Positions 35,877-47,875 of a stretch of 64,000 nt of DNA are shown piece by piece. The notes beneath the pieces were generated by a model. The model searched no databases. It worked only from the letters and a program-made list of their open reading frames with translations, and had not been told where the DNA came from. Source of the DNA: Brachypodium distachyon (lineage: Eukaryota; Streptophyta; Magnoliopsida; Poales; Poaceae); the NCBI RefSeq assembly GCF_000005505.3, contig NC_016131.3, positions 23,706,501-23,770,500 on the forward strand, written 5' to 3'. Position 1 is the first letter of the stretch. Each line of letters begins with the position of its first letter. The position numbers were made by a program, and so were the translations under genes.

Positions 35877-38800
35877 AACACAGATAGAGCACATATAACC
35901 CTCCTGCCTCCCAGCCGTCGGGCACAGAAGTGTCGATGCCAAACTTGGGTGTGAGCACTCTTCCATTCGAGGACGCAGCTTCTGCGTGATGCGCGTTGCG
36001 GGGAGCCCGGTAACGGGTTTTTGTTTTCGAGGCTCCGGCAGCCCCCTGCTCACAACCAAGGATGGAGCGAGACTTCTGTGCACCTAAAGCAGGAGACAGA
36101 AGAAAAAACATGCAAATAATCGAGACAACTGGAAATTCAGTGGAAAGCACTTATCTTTATTCGTAGAAACTTGCGGTTTACAATCGGGGGTTGCCCGGCT
36201 ACACTAGTTCGAGAGGCATGCTGCCGGAGCATCACCTGTGGGTCGGGCTCCGCCGCTTCACGGATAAAACTTACGCAAGTGCGCAAGGTTCCAACTGTTT
36301 TGCACCGGCAAGCCTTCTTCGGTTTCCAGCCGGACAGCCCCCGGCCTGGTTACCTGCACTACCCGGAAGGGCCCCTCCCATTTCGGAGCCAGCTTATTCC
36401 CGGCCTTCGTTCCTTGTATCCGGCGCAGGACAAGGTCTCTGATTTCGAGCTCCCGGGGACGGACCCGCCTGTCATGGTAACGGCGGAGTCCCTGCTGGTA
36501 GCGTGCAGCCCGGCATCGAAGTTCTTCGATGAAGTTTAGATCATCAACCCTCTGCTCGTGTTGGCTATGGTTGCCGTACACGCGTACTCGAGGGGATCCA
36601 TGCTTGAGCTCGAGGGGCAGCAAGACTTCTGCCCGGTAGATAAGGGCGAAAGGGGTTTCACCCGTCGCCTGGCTAGGTGTGGTCCTGATCGACCACAGCA
36701 CGGGCTGGAGTTCCTCAATCTAGTGCTTCCCGTGGCCTTTGAACTTGTCAAAGGTTCGCGTCTTGAGCCCCAGCAACATCTCTGCGTTGGCCCTCTCCGC
36801 TTGCCCGTTGCTCCTCGGGTGAGCAACAGACGCGAAGTGGATCTTGGTGCCCATGCTCTCGCAGTAGGCTTGGAATGCTGCTCTCGTGAACTGTGTGCCG
36901 TTGTCGGTGATGATGCCATTAGGCACACCAAACCGGCACACGATGCCCTGGAAGAACTTGACGGCCGCCTGGGCGGTCACCTTCTGCACTGGTTCCACTT
37001 CCACCCACTTGGAGAACTTGTCGATGGCCACGAGCAGATACTCGTAGCCGCCAACCGCTCTTGGCAACTTGCCGATGATGTCCAGCCCCCAGACCGCGAA
37101 CGGCCAGGAGGATGGAATGACTTGCAGGGCTTGCGACGGCTGGTTGCTCTTCTTCGCATGGAACTGACATCCCTCGCACGTCTTGACCAGTTGCTCGGCA
37201 TCGACTAGCGCTGTAGGCCAGTAGAAGCCGTGCCGGAAAGCCTTGCCGGCCAGAGCCTGGGAGGCCACATGGTGGGAACATGTGCCTCGGTGTATCTCTT
37301 CCAGGAGTGCGCGCCCTTCGTCTTGGGGCACGCAGAGGAGCTTCACTCCATTTGCACGCCTCCGGTAGAGGTTTCCGTCCACCAGAGTGTACATCTTGGC
37401 TTGCCGGACTACACGTTCCTCGGCAACGTCATCTTCCGGGAGGGCTTCTCCCTTCAGGTAGCGGGCGATATCCACTGCCCAAGGCGGGGTTTCCCCCCTG
37501 CTCATGCATGCCGCTACATCAGTGGCATGGACCTCCGCTGTTGCGGGGTTTCCTTTGGTTGCTGGGGGGGCTTCCTCGGCAGCCGGCTTGGGGGCCACCG
37601 AAGGCGCAGTATGCCTGTGCCAGAACACCCCCGCCGGAACCTTCCGGCGCCCTGCTACCAACTTGGATAGCTCGTCAGCCCCGAAGTTATCCTTGTCCTT
37701 GACGTGCTCGAACCGCAAACCCTTGAACTTGCGTTCCAGCTTGCGGATCTCATCCATGTACGCTGCTACCAGTGGGCAGTCGTAGTCCTTGTTAACCTGG
37801 TTGATCACGAGTTGGGAATCCCCGCGAACAACCAGGCGCTTGATATCAAGGGCGATAGCCGACCGCAACCCGGCGAGCAACCCTTCGTACTTGGCCGTGT
37901 TGTTGGTGGAGTTGGGGAAGTCGAGCTGGATCGCGAACTTCAGCTGGTCTCCTGTGGATGACTCGATGACGACTCCGGCGCCAGCTCCCTGTAGTCTGAA
38001 CGCGCCGTCGAAGAACAGGATCCAGTGGCCTCCGTCCAGTTTGCCAGGCAGGCTGGTCTTCGGCTCTTCTTCTACGCCCGTCGAAGTCCACTCCGCAACG
38101 AAAGCAGCCAGAGCCGCACTCTTGATGCTCTTGGTGTTGGTGAAGTGTAGGTCGAACTCCGACAACTCCATCCTCCATTCGGCCACCCTTCCGGTGGCTT
38201 CACGGTTGGTGAGGGCCCGCTCGAGGCAGAATCCCGACACCACCGTGACGCGGTACGCCTGGAAGTAGTGGCGCAGCTTGCGTGATGCAAGCAGGATCCC
38301 CTGCAAGAGCTTCTGCACTTGCGGGTACCACGTGCGGGCGTCGCGCAGCACCGTGCTGACGTAGCACACCGGGTGCTGCCCGAGCCGCCTGCGCGGTGTT
38401 GACGCTGCTGGCTCGACGACAGTTCCCGGGTCCGGGGCGGTTGCCGGGGCTAGTTCAGCCCCCTGCCCCGCAAACTCAGCCTCCGAGAGGTCTCCCTCTC
38501 TCTCGGCAACTAGCACCGGGCGGACCACTTGGTCAGTTGCCGCTAGGTAGAGTAGCACCGGCTCGCCCGGCTTGGGGGCGACGAGGATCGGCGGCGACTT
38601 CAGGTACTGCTTGAGATCCTGGAACGCCGCCTCAGCCTCGGGGGTCCAGTCGATTGGGCCCTTCTTCTTCATCACCTTGAAGAAAGGGAGGGCGCGCTCG
38701 CCCAGCCTTGAAATGAAACGTCCCAGCGCCGCTACGCAACCGTTGAGGCGCTGCACATCCTTCACCCTGCGGGGAGTCTCCATTTTATCGATAGCTTTTA

Positions 38801-39765
38801 TCTTCTTTGGGTTGGCTTGAATCCCCCTGTGCGAAACCAAGAAGCCCAAAAGCTGCCCCGAGTCTACACCAAAGGTGCATTTCTCAGGGTTCAACTCGAG
38901 CTCAATCCTGCGGAGGTTATCAAACGTTTCCCGCAGGTCATCAATCAGCGAGTCCCCGCGCTTTGACTTGATGACAATATCATCCATGTAGGTCTCACCG
39001 TTTCGGCCTAGTTGGGATCCCAAACACTCGCGTAAAGCACGCTGGAATGTTGAGCCCGCATTCTTCAACCCGAATGGCATGCACGTGTAGCAGTAACAGC
39101 CAACCGGGGTGATGAACGCCGTTTTTTCTTCGTCTTCAACTCCATCTTAATTTGATGGTAGCCGGAAAAAGCATCCAAAAAACACAGGAAATCACAACCG
39201 GCAGTGGAATCTACTATTTGGTCAATGCGAGGTACAGGGAAAGGATCTTTAGGACACGCACGGTGAAGATCTTTAAAATCTTCTCACATGCAAAGTTTAT
39301 CCTCCCCTTGGGTACTACTACAGGATTAGTTAACCAAGTGGGGTACATTACTTCCCTGATAGCCCCCGCAGCTTTAAGCTTGTCCACTTCTTGCTTGATG
39401 AAATCTTTGCGCTCCTGTGCTTGCCGGGGGATCTTCTGCTTGACTGGGCGGGCGTCTGGACACACCGCGAATCGATGCTCGATCACCTCCCTAGGGACCC
39501 CGGGAAGGTCCGACGGATCCCAGGCGAACACGTCGGCATTCTCCCGGAGGAAAGTGATGAGGGCGCTTTCCTATTGGGCATTGAGGTTCGCACCGACGGT
39601 GACAGTGCGCTCCTCGTTGCCGGCTTGGAGGGGCAGCTTCTTCACCTTGGTGGCCTCCTCCTTGAGCTTCTGGCCCTTGCCGAGGCGTGAGATCGAGCCC
39701 GCGCCTCCCCCGGCAAGCTCCTGCGGGGTAGCACGGGCCTTCTTCGCTGTGGGGCCGTCGCCCGG
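35877..39765 (-). pseudogene. Tat-type Ty3/gypsy pol, copy A
   Basis: On minus the order is the protease tail, then the start of reverse transcriptase (39,531-39,214, ending in a frameshift caused by missing bases near 39,290). A 786-codon frame follows (39,080-36,720) with MPFGLKNAGSTFQRAL and the catalytic YMDD, the first RNase H, a second archaeal-type RNase H (FFDGAF, AKYEGLLAGL, VRGDSQL, GADELSK), and integrase with its HHCC zinc site and the D,D,E triad (AIDKFSKW, TDNGTQF, NGQAERANAE). A TAG at the expected Trp of KHW ends it; the integrase C-terminus continues in 36,701-36,258. Dual RNase H marks the Tat lineage. 35,877-36,150 is non-coding and is cut by the LTR at 35,876. Confidence 0.9.
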
Positions 39766-40781
39766 TGTCGCTGAATGGGGCTTCGACACCGGGGGCGTGC
39801 GGGCACACCCCCTTTTAGGTTCGGCAGGGGCGTCGGGGATCGCTCCGGCGATCGCGGGCGTGGCCGATGGCTTACACGAACTGCAAAAGAATGTACCCAG
39901 AATACATGGAAGCTAAGGACACATGCATGCACATTTTTACCCAGGTTCGGGCCACCCGGAGGTGAAAAACCCTACATCCTGCTTGTCTGAGCTTGTAATA
40001 CCACAAAACCAGGTGTTTACAGGTTGCCGGGTGGGTTCACGGACACCCTCTCCCTTTTGGCTAAGTGTTCCTTGCTACTCTCTGTTATCACTAGGAGCTA
40101 GCTGTGAGCTGATCCGACTGAGCTCAGCTCGGACTAACCAACCCAAGACCCAACGAACGAACCACCAACCCAACCCCTTTGACCGTCGGCGGGGGTCCTC
40201 CTTTTATAACTAAGGGGATGCCACAGGTGCCACGGTGCATGCATTACAAGTGTCGAGCAGGGAGACATGGCAACTCCCCCTCGGCGCGCTGGTGGGCGTG
40301 CATGAGCGCCAACTCTGCTGCTAGGGGTCTAAAACCCTAAAGGTAGGATTGGACAGCCACTGTTCATCTGACTTAGATGGGTAACGCCCCTCCTGTCGGC
40401 TCATTTAATGCGCCGTGCGCCTCACTCCTTGCCCTGGCGAGACTGTGCACTCGACGCGTGGCACGCGCATGCGTGGCGCCGCTCCTCTGCCCGCCGGACC
40501 CCACCCTTGTGGCGGGAGCCTGTGCTCGGGAACCCCTCCTCCCGGCAAGTGGCTTCCCGGGAGGCGCCCAGGCCTGACCACATCCGGGAACCCCCTCCGA
40601 GCAAGGGCCTTCCCGGGAGGTGTCCAGGCGGGAATATTCCCCGATGCCCCGCTAGCCCTTCCAGGCTGGTAGCTTGCCGGACTGCTCGTGGCTGCAGCCC
40701 GGGATGAGACTCTCCCGGGAACTCGGAGATGAAGCCCACGCGTCGCGCAACGGTGGTACCCCGGGTTCCACTAGTGCGACA
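39766..40781 (-). mobile_element. Tat-type LTR, left copy (3' LTR of copy B)
   Basis: The 1,016-bp repeat reads TGTCGCAC...CGACA on minus. It closely matches 47,876-48,898, with a 9-bp indel near 40,168 and scattered substitutions. A TATA box (TTATAAAAG on minus) lies near 40,200. The polypurine tract follows at 40,782. Its left flank is the protease region of copy A, which it interrupts. Confidence 0.85.
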
Positions 40782-40795
40782 GTAGCCCCCGGGCG
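40782..40795 (-). promoter_or_regulatory. Polypurine tract of copy B
   Basis: CGCCCGGGGGCTAC on minus directly precedes the LTR start TGTCGCAC. It is the expected primer site for plus-strand DNA synthesis. The same motif precedes the LTRs at 48,899 and 56,750. Confidence 0.75.
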
Positions 40796-42601
40796 TGGGC
40801 CGGCAACACCTGTTCCCGGACGAGCTTTTCCCAGGTCGGTTGCCAGGCTACGCCCTCAACCGACACGTGGGCCCCGATGCGCCTCGGCCTGGCTACAACG
40901 GCGAGGCCCTGGACAAGATCCGGCATGCCGTTGCCTCCAAGTTCAACAAGCATGGGGAGATCGTGATCTTCCCGGCGGGTGCCGAGCACCAGGACAATGA
41001 CTTCCGGGTGTTCGAGCGCTTCCTCCTCACTGGGCTGGTGCCGCCATTCTCGCTGTTCCTCCACGCGCTGATGGAGTCGTACCAGCTGCGGGTTGCGCAG
41101 GTTCACCCCACATCGCTGTTCCTCCTCGCCACCTTCCAATTCCTCTGCGAAGCGTTCGTGGGGGTGATGCCATCGGTGGCGCTCTTCCGTCACTATTTCT
41201 ACCCTCGGATTGACAACGCGAAAGCAATGTCGTGGGGGGTGGTGTTCCGCGCCTGCGACTAGATGAAATCCGAGTTCATCATCCGGTCGGGGAAGAAGAT
41301 TGAGAAGGAGTGGCGGGTCGACTGGTGCTGGGTCCGAGTGGAAGACCCCCAAGAGTGCTGGGTCCGAGTGGAAGCCCACGGAGCTGCCGCAACCCCACAG
41401 CAGCTGGCAGGACAGGTACCACCGCGACGCCAATCTCCTCCCCATCGTGGAGAAGATCAAGGCGCTGCGGCTAGCAGGGCTCACCAACGTGGACGTGGCA
41501 CGTACCTTCATCAACCGTCGCATCGCGCCGCTCCAACTGCGCTCCCGGCCCATGTGGATGTACCCGGGTCCTGGGGACAGGACACGCCTCCACCAGGACG
41601 GCGTGGATTTGGAAACCCTCAAGGTGTGGATGAGGGGAATCTCCGGCGAAACCTTCCAATCAACGAGGTTCCCGCCGGGGGTCTTTTCCCTCCATGCCGG
41701 CGTTGCGGCGCTCAACGACATCGTCGCCGCCTTCCCGCCCTGCAACGAATGGGGGTTGATGGACAACACCCCCACTCGGACCCCCCGCGCCCCCCTGCCA
41801 GCACCTCGCGGGAAGCAGGTGGTCGAGGAGAGCGGGGGCGAGTCGGAGATCAGCTGGCCCTCCCTCCAATCCCTGGATGACGAGGCGGGCCAGGCTACAG
41901 CGTCTCCGGAAGTCGTCCCCATGGACGACGACGATGAGGACAGCGACGATGCGCCCCTGATCGTTCGGAGATCAAGGGCGTATGCAGCGCCTGCGGCTAT
42001 CTCCTCGGCGGCCGCGGTGGCACCTTCCCCAGCGGCGACATCGGCCCCGGCAGCGGCCGCCAGCCCCACGGCGGCAGCCACCTCAGGGTCGCCCGTTGGT
42101 ACCTCGGCAGCGCACACGTCCGCGGGAGTGACCGGGATCACGGCGGCGACATCTGCCCTAGCAGCGGCCGCCAGCACCGCGGCGGCAGCTGCCCCGGGGT
42201 CATCTGCTGATGCCTCGGCGAGGACCATCCGTGACCCGGCAACGGCTTCAGCAGCAACAGCTGCCGAGGCCGCAGCAGTAGCCTTCTCGGGTCCGGCCCC
42301 TGACGCCACGGCATCTTCGTCACTGACTCCTGCGATGCCCCGGGTCGCGGCGACCCCCCGGGCACCCACGGTGCCGCCCGCTCGGGGGGTCTTCCGGGGC
42401 TTCACGCTCTGGCACAACCCCCCGAGGACCGACTCGCCGGCGGGCGCCAGCAAGAGGGGGAGAAACGACTCCCCGCCCGCCACACCGAGCAAGAGGGCGC
42501 GCGCGGACGCCGGCGGCGCCACTGACCCGACTGACACAGGGGCTAGTGGCGCCGTCATCACGCCCGCCGACGACCCAGCCCCAACGAACAAATACTCGTA
42601 A
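40796..42601 (+). pseudogene. Antisense extra gene (Transposase_28-type) of copy B
   Basis: This frame runs opposite to gag-pol, between pol and the 3' LTR, the place of the extra gene in Grande-like Tat elements. 40,840-41,262 encodes the domain known as putative gypsy-type transposon protein (PF04195), with LVPPFSLFLHALMESYQL and FVGVMPSVALFRHYF. A TAG at 41,260 and a frame change near 41,300 follow, then a 433-codon frame: VEKIKALRLAGLTNVDVA, an Ala/Pro/Thr-rich middle, and KKR-like basic motifs. A 30-bp tandem duplication (CTGGGTCCGAGTGGAAG) lies at 41,326-41,373. The final codons and stop come from antisense integrase sequence, so the C-terminal coiled coil seen in copy C is lost. The function of this protein is unknown. 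Confidence 0.75.
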
Positions 42602-45127
42602 CCACCAACTGCTCTCGGTAGCTTACCGACGATATCGAGCCCCCAGACCGCGAACGACCACGAGGAAGGGTTGATGTGTCGGGCCTACGCCGGCTGGTTG
42701 CTCTTCTTCAAGTGGAACTAGCATGCTTCGCACGTCTTCACTAGCTGCTCCGCGTCGGCCAGGGCCGTGGGCCAGTAAAAACCGTGCCGAAACGCCTTGC
42801 CAGCCAACGTCCGGGAGGCCACATGGTGGGAGCATGTGCCTCGATGTATCTCTTCCAGCAACGCGCGCCCTTTGTCTTGCGGCACGCAGATGAGCTTGAC
42901 TCCATTTGCAAGTCTGCGGTAGAGGTTCCTGTCTACCACGACGTACATCTTGGCTTGCCGGGCCACTCGCTCTGCGGTGGCATCATCCTCCGGGAGGGCC
43001 CCCTCCGCGAGGTCTCCCTGCCTACGCATGCCGCTATGTCAGCGGCATGGACCCCTGCTGTTGCGGGGGTTCCTTCGGTCGCCAGAGGGGCGACGGAAGG
43101 AGCCGCTTGCTTCTGGCAGAACACCCCCGCCGGGGGCTTCCGGCGCTTTGCTGCCATCTTGGCCAGCTCGTCAGCAGCGAGGTTATCCTTCCGCTTGACG
43201 TGCTCGAAACGCAAACCGTTGAACTTGCGTTCTAGCTTGCGGTCTTCCTCCACGTACGGCGCCATCTGCGGGCAGTCGTAGTCCTTGTTCACCTGGTTGA
43301 TCACGAGCTGGGAGTCCCCGCGAACAACCAATCGCTTGATGTCGAGGGCGATTGCTGCCCGTAACCCGGCGAGCAAGCCCTCGTACTCCGCCGTGTTGTT
43401 GGTGGAGTTTGGGAAATCGAGTTGGACAGCGAACCTCAACTGGTCCCTTGTCGGTGACTCGATGACGACCCCGGCGCCAGCTCTTTGGAGACTGAACGCG
43501 CCGTCGAAGTAGAGGACCCAGTGGCCTTCGTCCAGCTTACCGGGCAGGCTGGTCTCCGGCTCCTCCTCTTCGGCGTTCGTCAACGTCCACTGGGCGACGA
43601 AGTCCATCAGAGCCGCACTCTTGATGCTCTTGGAGTTGGTGAAGTGGAGGGCAAACTGCGACAGCTCCATCCTCCATTCGGCCACCCTCCCGGTGGCCTC
43701 ACGGTTGGTGAGGGCTCGCTCAAGGCAAAACCCTGACACCACCGTGACGCGGTGCGCCTGGAAGTAATGGCGCAGCTTGCGGGACGCAAGGAGAATCCCC
43801 AAGAGGAGCTTCTGCACTTGCGGGTACCTTGTTCGTGCGTCGCGCAGCACCGTGCTGACGAAGTACACCGGGTGTTGCACTATTCGCTTACGAGGTGCGG
43901 GCGCTGTTGGCTCAGGGGTGGTCCCTGGGTCCGAGGTGGTTGCTGGGGGCCGCTCAACCCCCTGCCCCGCAGCCTCAGTCCCTGGAACATCTTCCTCCCT
44001 CTCGGCAACCAGCACCGAGCTGACCACCTGGTCAGTCATTGCTAGGTAGAGTAGCAGCGGCTCGCCCGGCTTGGGGGCGACGAGGACGAGCGGCGACCTC
44101 AGGTACTGTTTGAGTTCCCGGAACGCCGCTTGGGCCTCGGGAGTCCAGTCAACCGGACCCTTATTCTTCATCACCTTGAAGAAAGGCAGGGCGCGTTCGC
44201 CCAACCTTGAGATGAAGCGGCCCAACGCGGCAACGCAGCCGTTGAGGCACTGGACATCCTTCACCTTGCGGGGAGCCTCCATTTTCTCGATGGCTTCTAT
44301 CTTGCTCGGGTTGGCTTGTATCCCCCTGTGTGAAACCAAGAAACCCAGAAGATGACCCGAGTCCACACCGAAGGTGCACTTCTCGGGGTTCAGCTTGAGC
44401 TTGATCCTGCGGAGGTTATCAAACGTTTCCCGCAGGTCATCAATCAGCGAGTCCCCGCGCTTTGATTTGATGACGATGTCGTCCTTGTAGGCCTCCGCGT
44501 TGCGGCCTAGCTGGGGTCCCAAACATTCGCGCAGCGCGCGCTGAAATGTTGAGCCCGCGTTCTTCAACCCGAAAGGCATGCATGTATAACAATAACGGCC
44601 AACCGGGGTGATGAACGCTGTTTTTTCCTCGTCTTCGACCGGCATCTTAATTTGATGGTAGCCAGAAAAGGCATATAGAAAACTCAACAAGTCACAGCCA
44701 GCGGTAGAATCAACTATTTGATCGATGCGGGGTACAGGGAAGGGATCCTTGTGACATGCACGATTAAGATCAGTAAAATCTACGTGTATGCGAAGCTTGT
44801 TCCCTGCTTTAGGCACTACTACAGGGTTAGCTAACCAAGTGGGGTACAGAACTTCCCTGATAGCCCCGGAAGCCTTGAGTTTGTCCACCTCCTGCTTGAT
44901 GAAATCTTTACGCTCTTCTGCTTGCTGCCGAATCTTCTGCTTGACGGAGCGGGCGTCCGGGCGCACCGCGAGCCGATGCTCAATCACCTCACTAGGGACT
45001 CCGGGAAGATCCGACGGCTCCCAAGCAAGCACGTCGGTGTTCTTCCGGAGGAAAGTGATGAGGGTGTTTTCCTATTCGGCAGTAAGGTTTGCACCGATGG
45101 TGACGTTGCGTCCCTTGTTGCCGGCTT
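42585..45127 (-). pseudogene. Tat-type pol, copy B, integrase core deleted
   Basis: A 699-codon frame (45,032-42,933) encodes reverse transcriptase with LRIHVDFTDLNRACHKDPFP and an unusual YKDD in place of YMDD/YVDD. RNase H (GFCLERALTNREATGRVAEW) and a second archaeal-type RNase H (YFDGAFS, EYEGLLAGL, VRGDSQL, AADELAK) follow. A frameshift near 43,010 moves the reading into 43,029-42,718, which holds the integrase zinc site (GTCSHHVASRTLAG ... CEAC), followed by a stop. The integrase reads on only to GGYEYL at 42,585, where it meets the antisense gene. The catalytic D,D,E core is missing, so the copy cannot integrate itself. Confidence 0.88.
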
Positions 45128-45142
45128 GGAGGGGCAGGTTCT

Positions 45143-45847
45143 TCACCTTGGCGGCCTCCTCCCGGAGCTTCTGGCCCTTGCCGGGGCACGTGCTCGAGCC
45201 TGCACTTCCCCCGGCAAGCTCTTGCGGGGCAGGGCCTTCTTAGTTGCCGGGGCATCGCCCGGCGAGCTGTCGTCTCCGGCAACATCTTCGTCGCCGGCGT
45301 CAGCGGCGGCGGCCCTGACGACCTCGCCAACGCACCAGGCCGCGTCCTTGAGGTCGCACCTGATGGAGAGAACTCCATATACGGACGGCATTTTCATCAC
45401 GCCATAGGCGCAATGTGTAGCCGCCATGAACTTGATCAGCGTGGGCCGACCAAGGATCCCGTTGTAGGGCAATGGGGTGTGTGCCACGTCGAACACTATG
45501 TGTTCGGTCCTGAACGTTTCCCGGGACCCGAAGGTTACCGGCAACGTGATGTGCCCTAGAGGGCGCACGATCCCGGGGTTCTCCCCCCGGAACGGGTCGG
45601 TGAGCTTCAGCTGCTCCACCGGCAACTGGAGTTTCTCCACCAGCCTGGCGGACAGGAGGTTAAGCCCCGCTCCGTTGTCCACCAGTACCTTGGTCACCGT
45701 CATATTGCTGATGATCGGTGAGATGACGAAGGGTATTACCCCTGAACACAGCTGCCGCGCTGGGTGATCATCAGCGCTGAAGGTGATCAGCACGTGCGAC
45801 AACCTCAGCGGCTGCTGCGGCTCCGCGTCCGGCAACAGCGCGCACAC
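45143..45847 (-). CDS. Aspartic protease region of copy B
   Basis: The open frame contains VLITFSADDHPARQ, the active-site loop VTKVLVDNGAGLNLLSARL, and the second half ILGRPTLIKFMAATHCAYG, which form a retroviral-type aspartic protease that would cut the Gag-Pol precursor. The loop has DNGAG where DTG/DSG/DGGS is usual; the same residues occur in the other copy (48,966-49,290), so it is a family feature. A stop separates this frame from reverse transcriptase at 45,032, near 45,075. Confidence 0.75.
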   Translation of the reverse strand: MCALLPDAEPQQPLRLSHVLITFSADDHPARQLCSGVIPFVISPIISNMTVTKVLVDNGAGLNLLSARLVEKLQLPVEQLKLTDPFRGENPGIVRPLGHITLPVTFGSRETFRTEHIVFDVAHTPLPYNGILGRPTLIKFMAATHCAYGVMKMPSVYGVLSIRCDLKDAAWCVGEVVRAAAADAGDEDVAGDDSSPGDAPATKKALPRKSLPGEVQARARAPARARSSGRRPPR

Positions 45848-45864
45848 ATCCTAGGTGAGGCACT

Positions 45865-47824
45865 TCACCGCGGCATGGGATGGGAGAGCATAGGCTCCCC
45901 CATGAATGCAGGCGACGTCGCGAGGCTCCTGGAAGCCCGGCTCATCGCCGCTAGTGCAATCGGACTCGTGCTGCTCCTTAGCGCGAGCCTTGTCGCGTCC
46001 CCGGGGAGGGCGCTCCCTGCCCACGCGGGCCTTGCCGCGTCCCCCCGGGGTTCGTCCCTGCCGCCGCCGGCAGGCCTCAGCCCCGCTCTGGGGTCGTTCG
46101 GGCAATCCCGGGAGAGATGCCCGATGTCACCGCATTTGAAGCAGGCATCAGCAGCGCGGTGCTCCTCATGGCGTTGTTCGCACCGCTGCTTGATTCCCTG
46201 CAGGATGCGGCAGTCCTGAGCGTCGTGGGTGGAGTTTTTGTGGATGGGGCAGCGGGACGCGTCACCCTGCCTGCCACCAGTCCCGTCACTCGGCGAGGCC
46301 TTCTTTGCAGGCCTCGCGACAGGAGCCACCGAGTCCGCAACGAGAACCTGCTTCCCGCTGCGCTTGCGGGAACCCTTTTTCTGCGAACCCTCGCCAGGGC
46401 TCGCAGCAGCCTTGGCTGCTAGCTCGGGTGCTAAACGCCCTTCCTCGGCCATGGCGCACTTGTGCGCCAGGGCGTATAGATCCTGCGTCGTCCGGATCCG
46501 ATGCGTTCTCAGCTTCTCGCGCATCTTGGGGTCGCGGACGTTGATGGCAAAGGTGTTGACGATGGCAGCTGCCTCCGCCTCCGGGATAGAGTAGGAGAGG
46601 TTGGAGAAGCGGTTGACGAAGCTCCGTAACGTCTCCCCCAGCTTCTTCACGATGGTGTGCAGTTCCGCCATGGTTCCCGGACGCTTGTAGCCGCCCTGGA
46701 ACACGCTCACAAACTGCTCACGCAGGTCCGCCGAAGTGGCGATGGACCTGGCGGGCAGGTGGAGCAGCCAGGTTCTCGCTGATCCTTTCAGGACTATTGG
46801 GAACCAGTTGGCCCTGACCTTGTCGTCGGCACCGATGGCATGCATCCCCAACGTGTAAGTTAGGAGGAAATCCTTGGGATTCACAGTCCCGTCGTACGTG
46901 CCGAGCGCTAGCGCTCGGAACTTGCGGGGCCATGTCAGCCGGCGCAGCTTGCGCATGAATGCGGTGCAGCTGTCCTCGAGGCCCATGGGAGCATCTTCCT
47001 GCTCCTGCGGGCACTGGCGCTCTACCTCGTGCCTGCACCGGCGCTCTAAGCGCTGGCGTAGATCTTCTTGCTGGGGGGCATTCAAAATGCCGCGCGCGTC
47101 ACCCCGTGTGACGGTGGGTGACGAGTCCGAGGACCCCTTTGGGTCCCCGTTTCCCTGGCCTCCCTGCGAAGGAGGGTTCTCCCCCTGCCGCGAGGCACGG
47201 GGCGCGTCTCCGCGCTCCGGGTTCTGCCCGTGGCCGGAGCCTACCAGGATGCCCTCGACTTGCGGCTGCTTGGCGGCCAGAGCGAGGAGTGAGTCCAACT
47301 CCTCGCCCCACGTCTGGTGCGCCGGCATTTCTTGGTGCGGTTCATACCGCACCATGACTCGCGCGGCGATGATGGCGTCCGCCGGGGTTCGTGCGGGGGG
47401 CAGCCGATTTCCCGAGCAGCTGCTGTCTGCTCTGGCCCCGGACGCCTCCGGGTGTTGCTCGCGACGCGGTATGCTCATGGTGCTGCTGTCGCTGCGTGTC
47501 CTCGGCCCGCGACTCGACTCGCTGGCCAGCGCGGGCGGCACCATGCCCGCTCCCGCGGCTGGCTACGGCGCTGGGGGCCGCTGGTCCCCTCAGCCGGTTA
47601 TCTACCGACGGCCGAGGGGGCGGGGGAGGCAGCTGTGATTGTTGCACTCTCGAGGGCTCCGGGTTCTCCTGAGCCCTCGATGTGGGTCGCACGTCATGCG
47701 ACCGCGTGTGTGCCGCTGGGGCCACGCGCGTGTCTACCCGAGGGTCACCAGCCCGCTTGGGGGGCATGGTGGCCGGCTCAGTCGGTGTAAAATGCGAAGC
47801 CGACATCGATGCTGACACATCCAC
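45865..47824 (-). pseudogene. Tat-type gag of copy B
   Basis: The N-terminus lies in one frame (from about 47,764, MPPKRAGDPRVDTRVA, Pro/Arg-rich) and the main part in another (47,544-45,865). The main frame holds the retrotransposon gag core (FLLTYTLGMHAIGADDKVRA, ARTWLLHLPARSI, FVNRFSNLSYSIPEAEAAAI) and one CCHC zinc knuckle, CFKCGDIGHLSRDC. Gag packages the element RNA into particles. A frameshift near 47,540 separates the two parts. The 5' LTR lies at 47,876. Confidence 0.85.
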
Positions 47825-47875
47825 CGGCGGTCACCGGCGAGCTCTCCTCTCGCGCCCCCTACCTAGCACTCCAGA

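Noticed and set aside
40377..40739. Short frames repeated at 48,525-48,970
   Set aside because: They lie within the two LTRs of one element and are repeated only because the LTRs are.
40796..42591. A 606-codon minus frame rich in Ala and Gly
   Set aside because: It is the shadow of the plus-strand antisense gene, whose frame has family motifs and a relative in copy C; this one has none.
47859..47875. Assigning a specific tRNA to the primer-binding site of copy B
   Set aside because: The bases after the LTR start TCTGGAGTGC and do not clearly match a tRNA 3' end I can name, and the other copy differs there.
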